A stretch of 64,000 nt of DNA from Agilicoccus flavus (lineage in GTDB: Bacteria > Actinomycetota > Actinomycetes > Actinomycetales > Dermatophilaceae), in assembly GCF_014857905.1 (NCBI RefSeq), contig NZ_JACYXE010000001.1:682001-746000 (forward strand). Reading direction: 5' to 3'. Numbering within the stretch: the first letter of the stretch is position 1; every line of letters starts with the position of its first letter. Shown here one piece after another: positions 17,567 to 25,993 of the stretch. Below the pieces are notes generated by a model that was not told the origin of the DNA, did no database searches, and was given only the letters and a program-made list of their open reading frames with translations. The position numbers were made by a program, and so were the translations under genes.

Positions 17567-18020
17567 CCCTCGGTCCGCGGTCGCGAAACGAAATGCGGGG
17601 GACGCGGCGCATGAACGGCGCGCCGCGCTCGGGAGGGGCCGGCAGGGCGCATCCGAGGGCGGTCGTTCCCCTCGTGCGACCCCTCGTGCGGCGGTGGCCA
17701 CGGCGGCCGCGGCCCCTGAATTCCGCGGCCGCCGAGTCCCCCCACCTGCCAGGACCGCCGCGCCGGACGTGGTGCTCAGGTCCTGGTCGAGCGGTCTCGG
17801 GCCCAAGTCTGACGAGCAACCACCCCGGGCGACACGGCAGACCCTGCCCCGAGCGGGCAGCTCGACACGGCCCGCACGGTCCGAGGCGTGAGACGCCACG
17901 ACAGACCGGAGCAGGCCGAAGACGTCCGGCCGTTCGTGACATCCCACGATGTGGGCGCCACCGCCCGGTGAGGCACTGACCGAGCCGTGACGTCGCCGCG
18001 ACCTTGGATCACAGGGGAAG
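17567..18020. other. Intergenic region (454 bases) with paired palindromes
   Basis: I see no convincing gene here. Open frames exist on both strands, but none has domain features or a good start. The only structure I can point to is the pair of 14-bp near-palindromes at 17887-17948, just upstream of the FHA-like gene. Confidence 0.6.
17887..17948. repeat. Paired-palindrome element, copy A
   Basis: CGTGAGACGCCACG (17887-17900) and CGTGACATCCCACG (17935-17948) have starts 48 bases apart and 34 bases between them. The second is followed by ATGTGG. Two other copies (39704-39765 and 52268-52329) have the same geometry. This copy ends 72 bases upstream of the FHA-like gene. Confidence 0.7.
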
Positions 18021-18935
18021 ATGAGGGGCATGTCGACACCGGACCCGTCCTCCGGCCCGCAGCCCACGCCCCCGCCGAGCGCGGACCCCAAGGCGCCGGC
18101 GCGAGCCCACGGCGGCCCGCTGCCGCCCCCCGCGCCGGGGCGTCCGGTGCGCATGCGCCGGCCCGGCCCCCTCCCGCCGGGCACCACGTTCGTCGTCGCC
18201 TACGCCGACGAGGAGTACCCCTTCCGCGACGGCTCGTGGGGGCGCTTCGGTCGCGACGACCTGCGCTGCCAGATCCCCGTGTGGGAGCAGGTCCGGGGCA
18301 CGTCGCTGTCCCGGGTCGCGGGCGAGCTGTGGTGCGCGCAGGGCGAGCTGTGGGTGCGCAACGTCTCCACCAATCACGAACTCACGGTGGTGGGGTCGGT
18401 GGGCCGCCCGCAGACGCTGCCGCCGCGCCGGCCCGACGAGCGAGGCTGGGCCTGCACGGTTCCCGGCCGTTCGGCCGAGATCAGCGCCCCGAGCACCGGG
18501 GAGTGGGTCATCCTCGCGCGCCAGGTCGAGCCCGACCTCGACGGGCCGGGCGACGCGGGGGGCGAGCCCGAGGCCGAGGCGATGACCGGGCCGAGCACCC
18601 TCGCGATGGCGCTGCTGCCGCCCGCCCTGCGCCCGGTCGCCGTAGAACTGTGCGCCCCCATGGTGCTCGCCGGTGACCCACCCGCCACGTACGACGAGAT
18701 CGCCGCCCGGCTCGACGTGTCGAAGCGGCAGGCCCGGCGGTACGTCGACAAGCTGTGCGACTTCTACACCGACGCCCTGCGCCACCACCCCGAGACGACG
18801 ACCGCGGGGCGCCCGCACTACGTGCCCGTGGCCGAGCTCCTCGTCGGCCTGCGCCGCGTCACCCGCGAGGACGTGCTGCGCGAACGCGCCCGCCGCGAAC
18901 GCGAGCGCGTCGCCGCGCCCCCCGACCCGGCCTGA
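18021..18935 (+). CDS. FHA-like domain plus winged-helix protein
   Basis: The protein has 304 residues from ATG 18021, or 301 from ATG 18030; the second has AGGGGAAG at a more usual distance. It opens with a Pro-rich disordered tail (to about residue 55). A forkhead-associated-like beta region follows (GTSLSRVAGEL with a candidate Ser-Arg, then LWVRNVSTNHELTV with a candidate Asn-x-Ser-x-Asn), and a C-terminal helix-turn-helix at about 225-265 (ATYDEIAARLDVSKRQARRY). If both readings hold, it links phosphothreonine recognition to DNA binding. No Ser/Thr kinase gene is adjacent. A paired-palindrome element lies directly upstream and could be its target. Confidence 0.72.
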   Translation: MRGMSTPDPSSGPQPTPPPSADPKAPARAHGGPLPPPAPGRPVRMRRPGPLPPGTTFVVAYADEEYPFRDGSWGRFGRDDLRCQIPVWEQVRGTSLSRVAGELWCAQGELWVRNVSTNHELTVVGSVGRPQTLPPRRPDERGWACTVPGRSAEISAPSTGEWVILARQVEPDLDGPGDAGGEPEAEAMTGPSTLAMALLPPALRPVAVELCAPMVLAGDPPATYDEIAARLDVSKRQARRYVDKLCDFYTDALRHHPETTTAGRPHYVPVAELLVGLRRVTREDVLRERARRERERVAAPPDPA

Positions 18936-19046
18936 GCACCGCCGACGGGCGGCCCGCCCTGTCGAGGCCGCCCCGTCGGCCCGTCGCGCGCGCCGGGGGT
19001 GGCGGGAATCCCGGACACGGTCCGCCCCGCCTCGTCGAGACGAACG

Positions 19047-19685
19047 TCAGCGCGCCAGCGCGAAGACCCCGCCGACGACCAGAGCGGACACGACCGCCCC
19101 GAGGACGACCTGCCCGAGCGTGTGGCGGCCCGCGCGCACCCGCGCCCACCCGAGGGCCGGGACGAGCGGAGTCAGGGCGAGGCAGACGAGGGCCGGCACC
19201 CCGTCGAGCGCGAGCACCACGAGGACGGCCGCGAGCACCCCGACGTGGAAGGACGCCTTGACGACCCGGGTGAGCGCGGTCATGACGGCGACCCCGGCGA
19301 GGATCGCCACGACGAAGGCCGTGACCGGCCCGGGCGCCCCGGCGACGAGGAGGACCCCGACCCCGACGGCCACGGACGCGATCGCGACGAGCAGGGGGGC
19401 GTGCCGCTGCTCGCGGACGACGAGGGTCCGGTCGCTCGCCCGGCCGCGGCGCACCGTCCAGGCGAGGGCCGCCTCGGGCGCGCCGGCGCAGAAGACGATC
19501 GCGACGACCGCCCAGCCCACGCCCGGCAGGATGCCGGCCCCGTCGCGGATCGTTGCCCGCACCGCCACGACGAGGAGGGCGAACGGCACGATCACGAGCG
19601 GGTCGAGGACGGCCGAGACGCGATCGGCCCACCGCGACGGCACCCGCGCCGCCAGGCGGGCGAGGTCGGGGTGCTGATCGCTCAC
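19047..19685 (-). CDS. PAP2-superfamily-like integral membrane phosphatase
   Basis: The 212-residue protein starts at GTG 19685, with GGGGAC just upstream. It has five to six hydrophobic segments. Late in the sequence, SFHVGVLAAVL and GWARVRAGRHTLGQVVLG resemble the second and third phosphatase motifs of the PAP2 superfamily (Ser-x-His, then Arg and Gly-Arg-His). Members remove phosphate from polyprenyl or phosphatidic substrates at the membrane. The first motif (KxxxxxxRP) is not clear, so activity is uncertain. The gene stands alone; an 83-bp repeat array begins about 35 bases upstream of its start. Confidence 0.68.
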   Translation of the reverse strand: MSDQHPDLARLAARVPSRWADRVSAVLDPLVIVPFALLVVAVRATIRDGAGILPGVGWAVVAIVFCAGAPEAALAWTVRRGRASDRTLVVREQRHAPLLVAIASVAVGVGVLLVAGAPGPVTAFVVAILAGVAVMTALTRVVKASFHVGVLAAVLVVLALDGVPALVCLALTPLVPALGWARVRAGRHTLGQVVLGAVVSALVVGGVFALAR

Positions 19686-19740
19686 GTCCCCACTCTTCCA
19701 CCGACGCCGCCGACGCCGGCCCACTCAGCCGACCGACGAC

Positions 19741-20037
19741 GAGACGGCAGCCCGGTGGGGGCCGTGGCTCCCACCGAGCCGCGGCCGCTCGACGCGTGAG
19801 CCCACCCGCAGCCGACGTGACGACGAGACGGCAGCCCGGTGGGGCCGTGGCTCCCACCGAGCCGCGGCCGCTCGACGCGTGAGCCCACCCGCAGCCGACA
19901 TGACGACGAGACGGCAGCCCGGTGGGGCCGTGGCTCCCACCGAGCCGCGGCCGCTCGACGTGTGAGCCCACCCGCAGCCGACGTGACGACGAGACGGCAG
20001 CTCGGTGGGGCCGTGGCTCCCACCGAGCTGCCGTCTC
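19741..20037. repeat. Tandem array, four copies of an 83-bp unit
   Basis: Copies begin with GAGACGGCAG at 19741, 19825, 19908 and 19991 (periods 84, 83 and 83; the first has one extra G). They differ at only a few positions, for example GACGCGTGAG versus GACGTGTGAG. The fourth copy is cut after about 47 bases. Each contains a hairpin with the loop GCCGTGGCT. Since 83 is not a multiple of three, translations across the array change frame in every unit, so it is not a protein repeat. Confidence 0.9.
19991..20037. repeat. Perfect 19-bp hairpin at the array end
   Basis: GAGACGGCAGCTCGGTGGG (19991-20009) pairs perfectly with 20019-20037 around a nine-base loop, GCCGTGGCT. In the other three copies the central CGGTGGG stem is kept but the outer bases do not all pair. 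Here CC has become CT and the far arm reads GAGCTG, which restores pairing. There is no U-run, so this is not a classical terminator. It lies about 175 bases beyond the stop of the minus-strand gene at 20211. Confidence 0.8.
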
Positions 20038-20210
20038 ACCTGCCTCGTGGTGCGTCCGGTCGCCCCGGGCCCCCTCCTGCCCGGGGCGACCGGGCGACTG
20101 CCGTCCGCACCGCGTCCAGTCCCCACCTGCCCCGCGGCGGCCGGGAGCAGGTCTGCGCGACCCCCGGTCGCCCGGCGGCACCCCCGCGGCCGACCCGCGT
20201 CGGCGCGGGT

Positions 20211-21338
20211 TCAGACGTACGCGGCGACGATCCGGCCGGTTCCCCGGTAGGGGAAGCGCTTCGCCCCCACGACCCACGGCGTCGCACCGGCGCGCCGGTT
20301 CATCGCGTCCACGTAGCGCGAGGGGTCGAGGTCCTCGCCGGGAATGGCGATGACGCGCACCCCGGCCGGGCGGGCCCGGCTGACCCAGTACCCGTCGAGG
20401 GCGACCAGGTGGTACGGCACGGTGGTGCCGTTCCCCGCCTCCCGCGGGCGCTGGACGAGCACGGCAGAGCCGCGGACGCCGATGGCGCGGGTGCCACCGT
20501 TGCCCCAGAAGGTGACGGGGCGCCGGGTCGGCGCGGTCGCCGAGACGATGGACACACCGCCGGAGTCGCAGCAGCCCGAGCCGACCGCGAGCTGGGCCTC
20601 GGACACCCAGCCGGCGACGTTCATGCCGCCCACCTCGGCCTGTGGCGAACCGTCCGACCCCACCGGGAACGGCTGCGCCATGAGGGTCTTGACGAGCCGA
20701 CCGTCGCGCCGGATCACCCGGACCGCCTCGAGGCCCCGGCCGTCGCCGTCCCCGTCGGGCGAGAGGACCGTGACCGCGACCGTGCGCGCCGACGGCGAGA
20801 CGCGCACGCTCGTGGCGTACGGCAGGACCCGGTGGGCGCCGGCGGCGTCGTAGCGGACGAGGACCGTGCCGTACTGCCCCGGCAGGCGCCGGTCGGCGAC
20901 CACGGCCCAGACGCTGCCGTCGGAGGCCACGTCGACGTCCCGGAACGGTTCCTGCCAGTCGCTCGCCCGGCCGCTCGCGAGGACCTTGACGACCTTGCCG
21001 GTCCGGCGGGACACGAGCTGCAGGGTGCGCCGGGTGCCCGAGGAGGCCACGGCCGCGTACACGGTCGAGGACCGGTCGACCCGCGCCGCCGGCGCCGAGA
21101 CGGGCTGCGAGGCGGGCTGCGAGGACGACGGTGCCGCGGCGGAGGGGGCCGCGCCGGCCGCCGGGGCGGCCTGGGCCGGTGCCGCGGCGAGCCCCGACGC
21201 GGCGAGGGTGAGGACGGTGAGCAGTCCGAGGCCGCGGCGTCGACGCGAGGCGGGTCCGCGGCCGGGGCGAGCGTGGGTTCGAAGGGTTCGCCGGGGGGTC
21301 GAGCCTGCGCCGGCGACGGACGCGTCTGGCCTGTTCAT
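20211..21338 (-). CDS. Secreted protein, probable beta-propeller (TolB-like), function unknown
   Basis: The 375-residue protein starts at ATG 21338 (GAGG nine bases before). An Arg-rich N-terminus and a hydrophobic stretch (LGLLTVLTLAASGLA) end at an APAQA cleavage site near residue 60. An Ala/Ser/Pro linker follows. The remainder is a series of short beta-blade-like segments (STVYAAVASSG, FRDVDVASDGSVWAV, AHRVLPYATSVRVSPSA, GGMNVAGWVSEAQLAVG). These resemble WD40/TolB propeller strands and include a CC pair (GSGCCDSGG). I do not recognise a specific family. It is probably extracellular. Confidence 0.72.
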   Translation of the reverse strand: MNRPDASVAGAGSTPRRTLRTHARPGRGPASRRRRGLGLLTVLTLAASGLAAAPAQAAPAAGAAPSAAAPSSSQPASQPVSAPAARVDRSSTVYAAVASSGTRRTLQLVSRRTGKVVKVLASGRASDWQEPFRDVDVASDGSVWAVVADRRLPGQYGTVLVRYDAAGAHRVLPYATSVRVSPSARTVAVTVLSPDGDGDGRGLEAVRVIRRDGRLVKTLMAQPFPVGSDGSPQAEVGGMNVAGWVSEAQLAVGSGCCDSGGVSIVSATAPTRRPVTFWGNGGTRAIGVRGSAVLVQRPREAGNGTTVPYHLVALDGYWVSRARPAGVRVIAIPGEDLDPSRYVDAMNRRAGATPWVVGAKRFPYRGTGRIVAAYV

Positions 21339-21498
21339 GCCGCACATCCTCACCACCTCCGGCGCTGCTGTCACCGGGCCCACAGGGGCGGACGCTGCCC
21401 CTGCCCGGGTCGACCCCGACGCGCGGATCCCGTTGACGCACAGACCGACCCGAGTGGAGCAGGCCCACGGGGACGACCGATCCCGGGGGCGCCCCGGA

Positions 21499-22092
21499 TC
21501 AGGCGCGGGACGCGGCGTCGAGCAGCGCCCGCAGGACCGCCGCCTGCTCGGCGGCGGTCCGGGCCGCGTCGGCGGAACCGAGCTCCCCCAGGCGCCTCGA
21601 GAGGGCGGCCCGTTCGTCGGCCTCGACGGCGACCAGGGCCCGCATCTGCTCCTCGGTCAGATCGCGGCGGGCGACCTCGGCGGCCCCCACGCCGAGGTGC
21701 GGGGTCGCGACGTGGGCCGAGCCGCCGGTGAACGGGGCGACGTCCCCGACGTCGCCGGAGCGACCCGGATCGTCCGCCGCGGGCTCCCCCGACCCGGCGT
21801 CCGGGCGGGTGGGCGACGGCGACGGCACCGCCTCGGCGTTGTCGATGGCGGCGAGGGCGGTGCGCAGGACGGCGACGGTGTCGCGGTCCCGGGCCCGCAT
21901 GCGGGTCCGCAGGGTGGACGTGAGCAGCGCCCGGATGCCGTCGCCCGAGGCCCCCAGCACGGCCTTGGGCCCGCCGGCCCGCGCGCCCGCCCGGATGGGC
22001 GCAGCGGATCCGTGCGATTCGGTGGACCCACCGGCCCCATCGGCCCCTCCGGACCCCGGCGTCGCCGTTCCGCCCGGGCGTCCGTCAGTCAT
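21499..22092 (-). CDS. GatB/YqeY-domain protein
   Basis: The 197-residue protein begins with a Gly/Pro/Ser-rich tail of about 55 residues. A YqeY-like helical domain follows (LRTRMRARDRDTVAVLRTAL, then AAIDNAEAV) and, after a variable linker, DLTEEQMRALVAVEADERAA. YqeY-type domains resemble the tRNA-binding tail of GatB, but free-standing members have no agreed role. Its start overlaps the end of the LigD-polymerase gene by eight bases, so the two are co-transcribed. Whether they are functionally linked is not known. Confidence 0.78.
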   Translation of the reverse strand: MTDGRPGGTATPGSGGADGAGGSTESHGSAAPIRAGARAGGPKAVLGASGDGIRALLTSTLRTRMRARDRDTVAVLRTALAAIDNAEAVPSPSPTRPDAGSGEPAADDPGRSGDVGDVAPFTGGSAHVATPHLGVGAAEVARRDLTEEQMRALVAVEADERAALSRRLGELGSADAARTAAEQAAVLRALLDAASRA

Positions 22093-23053
22093 CGGCGGAC
22101 TCCACGACGGGCAGCCCGGCCCGGGCGTCGCGGTCGGACCACGCGAGCAGGGGTGCGATGTCGAACACCGCCTCGTCGATGCCGGCGTGCAGGTCGCCCA
22201 GCTCGGCGAACCTCGCCGGCATCGTGGCCACCGTGAAGTCGTCGGGCTCGCACCCGTCGATCTCGTCCCAGGTCACCGGGGCCGAGACGGTCGCCCGCGG
22301 CGTGCCGCGGACCGAGTACGCGGCGGCGATGGTGTGGTCGCGGGTGTTCTGGTTGAAGTCGAGGAACACGTGGGCGGGGTCCCGGTCCTTGCGCCACCAC
22401 GTCGTCGTCACCTCCGAAGGGGCCCGCCGCTCGACCTCGCGGGCGAACGCGAGGGCGGCGCGGCGCAGGTCGGTGAACGAGTGGTCCGGTGCGATGCGGA
22501 CGTAGACGTGCAGGCCGTGACCGCCGGACGTCTTGGGCCACCCCGTCGCGCCGAGCTCGTCGAGCACCTCGCGCACGATCGGGGCCACCCGCTGGACGCG
22601 GGCCCAGTCGCAGGCGTCGCCGGGGTCGAGGTCGATGCGCCACTCGTCGGGGCGTTCGACGTCGGCGCGCCGGCTGTTCCACGGGTGGAACTCGACGGTC
22701 GACATCTGCACCGCCCACGCGACCTGCGCGAGCTCCGTGACACACAGTTCGTCGGCGTCGCGGTCGTAGCGGGGGAAGTGCACGCGCACGGTCTCGACCC
22801 AATCGGGCGCCCCGGCGGGGACCCGCTTCTGGTGGACCTTCTTCTCGCCGATGCCCTTGGGGAAGCGGTGCAGCATGCACGGCCGCTCGTACAGCGCGCG
22901 CACGATCCCGTCGCCGACGGACAGGTAGTAGTCGAAGATGTCGCGCTTGGTGAGGCCGAGGTCAGGGAAGTACACGCGGTCCGGACTGGTCAACCGGACG
23001 GTGCGCCCACCGACCTCGACCTCGATCGCCTCTCCCGCCCCGGAACCCGCCAC
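22085..23053 (-). CDS. LigD-type primase-polymerase (PolDom) protein
   Basis: The 322-residue protein is the polymerase module of bacterial LigD as a stand-alone gene. It adds nucleotides at double-strand-break ends in non-homologous end joining. Visible landmarks are LTSPDRVYFPDLGLTKRD near the start, FPKGIGEKKVHQKRVP, the catalytic metal motif WRIDLDPG, SGGHGLHVYVRI and the region around VFLDFNQN. No ligase or nuclease domain and no ku gene lie in the window, so it must work with partners elsewhere or in another repair path. Its 3' end overlaps the YqeY gene. Confidence 0.92.
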   Translation of the reverse strand: MAGSGAGEAIEVEVGGRTVRLTSPDRVYFPDLGLTKRDIFDYYLSVGDGIVRALYERPCMLHRFPKGIGEKKVHQKRVPAGAPDWVETVRVHFPRYDRDADELCVTELAQVAWAVQMSTVEFHPWNSRRADVERPDEWRIDLDPGDACDWARVQRVAPIVREVLDELGATGWPKTSGGHGLHVYVRIAPDHSFTDLRRAALAFAREVERRAPSEVTTTWWRKDRDPAHVFLDFNQNTRDHTIAAAYSVRGTPRATVSAPVTWDEIDGCEPDDFTVATMPARFAELGDLHAGIDEAVFDIAPLLAWSDRDARAGLPVVESADD

Positions 23054-23126
23054 ATCGGCAGGGTACGCCGACGGCGGCGACCCGGCGCCGGGACCGCTCG
23101 GGCGTCGGTCCCGGGTCGGTCCGGCG

Positions 23127-23513
23127 TCAGTCTCGGCCGGTCTCGCGGCCCCGCTCCGGGCGGCGCGCCAGGTCCTGCGGGTGGGTCGAGGAATGGACGG
23201 GGCTGCCGGACAGGTAGGTGGCGCGGGCGAGGGTGTTGCTCGCGACGGAGGAGACGACGAGCAGCGCGCCCACGGTGATGACGAGCCGCGCGAGCCCCCA
23301 CCACGAGAACCCCTCGACGGTGAGCCCGTGCAGCCAGTGCGCGACGACGAGGCAGGGCACGCCGAGGGCGGTCGCGGGGCCGAGCACGTTGACCCGCCCG
23401 AGCGCGTCGTGGGCCCGGAACATGGCGACCGCGGTGACGAACACGAGCACGACGCCCACGAGAACGAGCACGGCCACGACGACGTCGACGACGAGGTGCA
23501 GCATGTCCATCAA
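23127..23513 (-). CDS. mrpG: Mrp Na+/H+ antiporter subunit G
   Basis: The 128-residue subunit has three hydrophobic helices (LHLVVDVVVAVLVLVGVVL, then a helix around LGPATALGVPCLVVAHWL, and VITVGALLVVSSVASN) and the family segment MFRAHDALGRVNVLGP. A polar C-terminal tail of about 30 residues follows. It is the last gene of the operon. Its ATG lies within the four-base overlap with mrpF. MrpG is required for antiport, but its precise role in the complex is not known. Confidence 0.93.
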   Translation of the reverse strand: MMDMLHLVVDVVVAVLVLVGVVLVFVTAVAMFRAHDALGRVNVLGPATALGVPCLVVAHWLHGLTVEGFSWWGLARLVITVGALLVVSSVASNTLARATYLSGSPVHSSTHPQDLARRPERGRETGRD

Positions 23514-23770
23514 CGCCTCCCGCGGGTGAGGATCCGCGACAGGGCGATCGTCGCGAGGACGCCGAGGATCGAGCCGATCATCACGAGGTCGGCGATGACC
23601 GCGCTGCGCTTGACCATGCCGATGAGCACAAGAATGCCGATCGTCGAGAAGTAGATGAGGTCGCCGACGACGGCCCGGCTGCCCGAGTCCTCCGCGGTGG
23701 CGATGCGCGCGAAGCCCACGGCGACGCTGACGGCGAGGACGGCCACGCCGATCCAGAAGACGACGGTCAC
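23510..23770 (-). CDS. mrpF: Mrp Na+/H+ antiporter subunit F
   Basis: This 86-residue three-helix protein matches MrpF in length and in the segment FARIATAEDSGSRAVVGDLI, followed by a helix with GILVLIGMVKRSA. It overlaps mrpE and mrpG by four bases on each side. It is a small structural subunit of the membrane antiporter complex. Confidence 0.93.
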   Translation of the reverse strand: MTVVFWIGVAVLAVSVAVGFARIATAEDSGSRAVVGDLIYFSTIGILVLIGMVKRSAVIADLVMIGSILGVLATIALSRILTRGRR

Positions 23771-24147
23771 GGCGTCCCTCCCGCCGCGCGGGCGGCGGCC
23801 CGGCCGCGCGTCATCGTCAACAGGCGGGTCTCCATGTCGTGCAGCCCGGCGAGGATCGAGTCGCGATCGTCGTCGAACACGCTGTGCACGAAGAGGGTCG
23901 GGGGTTCGGTCTCGGTCGCCGAGGCGATGCCGACGACGAGGGTGCCCGGCGTGATGGTGATGGAGCTGGCCATGACCGTCACCTCGGCGTCGGTCGAACA
24001 GCGCAGCGGGAACTCGACGATCGCCGGCGTGAGGGGGTGCGCGGACGAGAACGCGGTGCGGGCGACCCGCGCCGAGCCGAGGACGACCTCGCGGAAGATG
24101 AACGCCGCGTAGGCGATCGTCGCGATCGGGTGCGTCAGGGCGCTCAT
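23767..24147 (-). CDS. mrpE: Mrp Na+/H+ antiporter subunit E
   Basis: The 126-residue subunit begins with one membrane region (IATIAYAAFIFREVVLGS). It continues with the family-typical PAIVEFPLRC and MASSITITPGTLVVGIA, then a cytoplasmic domain with LFVHSVFDDDRDSILAGLHD. It is shorter at the N-terminus than many MrpE proteins, which begin with an extra helix. The start at 24147 is fixed by the four-base overlap with mrpD. Confidence 0.9.
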   Translation of the reverse strand: MSALTHPIATIAYAAFIFREVVLGSARVARTAFSSAHPLTPAIVEFPLRCSTDAEVTVMASSITITPGTLVVGIASATETEPPTLFVHSVFDDDRDSILAGLHDMETRLLTMTRGRAAARAAGGTP

Positions 24148-25664
24148 CGTCCGAGCACCGCCTCGACGTAGGGGCCGACGTCGAGCAGACCGCCCGCGGC
24201 GTCCTGGGCCACCGGGAAGAGCACGCCGGCGCCGGCGAACATCACGACCGACACGGCGATGAGGACCGTGGCCGGCGCGAGGAGACGCCCCGGGATGCGG
24301 ACGTCGTCCGGCAGCGGCACGGCGACCCCGCGGCCGTGCTCCGGGTCGTCGGGCCGGTAGGTCTGCAGCGGCGGGCCCCCGAACGCGGCCACCCACCACC
24401 GCTGGAGGGCGAGGAGGGAGATGACCGAGGCGATCATCATCGCGACGATGAAGACGACGCCCCAGGCCGACGGCGCGGCCGCGGACGCGAGCACGAGGCC
24501 GACCTTGCCCCACAGGCCCGACGTCGGTGGCAGCCCCACCAGCGAGAAGAGTCCGAGCCCGACGATCGCCGAGGCCCACCGCTCCCGGCGCATGAGCCCG
24601 GAGAGCCGGTCGAGGCGGCCCGTGCCGTACGTGTGCTCGACGGCGCCCACCGCGAGGACGAGGGCGCCGACGGTGACGATGTGGTGGACGAGGTAGAAGA
24701 CGCCCGCGGCGAGCGCGGCCGGCGTGAACAGCGCGACGCCGACGAGGATGTGGCCGACGCCCGAGACCATCTGGTAGGCGATCCCGCCGCGCATCCGCCG
24801 CTCGGCGTTCGTGCCGAGGGCCCCCACGAGGATGGTCAGCACGACGGCCGCGCCGAACAGGCCCGCCCACGGGATCTGCCCGCCGTAGGCGACGGCCACG
24901 ATCCGGTACACGGCGTACAGCCCGACCTTCGTGTGCAGGCCGGCGAACAACGCCATGATCCCGGCCGACGTCGCGGGGTAGGCCCTCGGCAGCCACCCGT
25001 GCACCGGCACGATCCCGCCCTTGACGAGCAGCGCGAGGAGCACGACGGACACCGCGAGTCCGACCTGCGGGTCGTCGGCGGCGGCACCGGCGAGCGCGGC
25101 GAGGTTGACGGTCCCGGCCGCGCCGTACACGAGCGCGGCGCCCATGAGCAGGAACGTGCTGGTCACGAGGTTGACGAGGACGAACATGCGCCCGATGCCG
25201 AGGCGCCGCCACGACCCGGTGACGGCGATGAGCGCGTACGACGGCAGGAGCATGACCTCGACGAAGACGAAGAGGTTGAAGAGGTCGCCGGTGAGCAGGG
25301 CGCCGTTGACGCCGCCCGTGAGCATGAGCGCCAGGGGCGGGACGAAGCGGTAGCGGTCCTCCCCGGTGAGGCACAGGAACCACGCGCACACGGCCGTCGT
25401 CGCGCCGGTGACGACGAGCATGACCGCGGTGAGCGTGTCGGAGACGAACGGGATGGCGATGCCGGGCTCGAAGGCGCCGACCGCGTCGGCGAGGACCGGG
25501 GTCGCCGCGTGCGCGCGCAGCAGGGCGAGCCCGGCGACCGCCGTGGCCGCCGGCACACCGACGAGCAGCGCGCGCTGCACGGCGGCCACGCGCACGACGA
25601 CGGTCACGCCGGCGGCGAGCAGGGGCACCGCCACGAGGAGCGGGAGGAGGGCGGCGGGGCTCAT
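24144..25664 (-). CDS. mrpD: Mrp Na+/H+ antiporter subunit D
   Basis: The 506-residue polytopic protein is homologous to the NuoN/NuoM antiporter-like subunits of complex I. The proton-antiporter core shows NLFVFVEVMLLPSYALIA (the conserved Glu in TM5), VKGGIVPVHGWLPRAYPA (key Lys and His), and HTKVGLYAVYRI in the following helix. About 14 helices are expected. Its ATG overlaps mrpC by four bases and its stop overlaps mrpE by four. Confidence 0.95.
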   Translation of the reverse strand: MSPAALLPLLVAVPLLAAGVTVVVRVAAVQRALLVGVPAATAVAGLALLRAHAATPVLADAVGAFEPGIAIPFVSDTLTAVMLVVTGATTAVCAWFLCLTGEDRYRFVPPLALMLTGGVNGALLTGDLFNLFVFVEVMLLPSYALIAVTGSWRRLGIGRMFVLVNLVTSTFLLMGAALVYGAAGTVNLAALAGAAADDPQVGLAVSVVLLALLVKGGIVPVHGWLPRAYPATSAGIMALFAGLHTKVGLYAVYRIVAVAYGGQIPWAGLFGAAVVLTILVGALGTNAERRMRGGIAYQMVSGVGHILVGVALFTPAALAAGVFYLVHHIVTVGALVLAVGAVEHTYGTGRLDRLSGLMRRERWASAIVGLGLFSLVGLPPTSGLWGKVGLVLASAAAPSAWGVVFIVAMMIASVISLLALQRWWVAAFGGPPLQTYRPDDPEHGRGVAVPLPDDVRIPGRLLAPATVLIAVSVVMFAGAGVLFPVAQDAAGGLLDVGPYVEAVLGR

Positions 25665-25993
25665 GAGTCGGGCGTCTCCCCGACCTCGGGCGCGCGGCGC
25701 AGGTCGTCGTCGTGCCCGATCACCGCCATGGTCAGCATGAGGACCATGACGGCGAGCGTGATGACGATGGCGGTGAGGACGAACGCCTGCGGCAGCGGAT
25801 CGGCGGCGAGAGCGGGGTCGACGCGGCCGGCGATGGGCTCCTCGCGGAACGACGTCACGCCGGCCGTGAGGATGAGCAGGTTCGCGGCGTGGCTGAGCAG
25901 GCCGATCCCGAAGACGGCCCGCACCATGCTGCGGCGGGTGAGCAGGTAGACGCCCGCGGTGACGAGGACGCCGATCGTCAGGGGCAGGATCAT
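25661..25993 (-). CDS. mrpC: Mrp Na+/H+ antiporter subunit C
   Basis: The 110-residue NuoK-like subunit has three helices: LTIGVLVTAGVYLLTRRS, then VFGIGLLSHAANLLILTAG, and ALVLTAIVITLAVMVLM written here as AFVLTAIVITLAVMVLM. The segment DPLPQAFVLTAIVI is highly typical of MrpC. It overlaps its neighbours by four bases on each side. Confidence 0.94.
   Translation of the reverse strand: MILPLTIGVLVTAGVYLLTRRSMVRAVFGIGLLSHAANLLILTAGVTSFREEPIAGRVDPALAADPLPQAFVLTAIVITLAVMVLMLTMAVIGHDDDLRRAPEVGETPDS

Larger units (their letters stand above)
19686..20210. other. Intergenic region (525 bases) dominated by an 83-bp tandem repeat
   Basis: Between the PAP2-like gene and the secreted propeller-like gene I find no credible coding sequence. 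The first 35 bases look like a decayed extra copy of the repeat end. The array fills 19741-20037. From 20040 to 20210 I see only GC-rich unstructured sequence. Confidence 0.65.

Noticed and set aside
19991-20037. Intrinsic terminator
   Set aside because: The stem is excellent, but no T-run follows on either strand, and it belongs to a repeat array.
19741-20040. Repetitive protein encoded across the 83-bp array
   Set aside because: The period is not a multiple of three, so any reading changes frame in each unit, and no start or family supports it.
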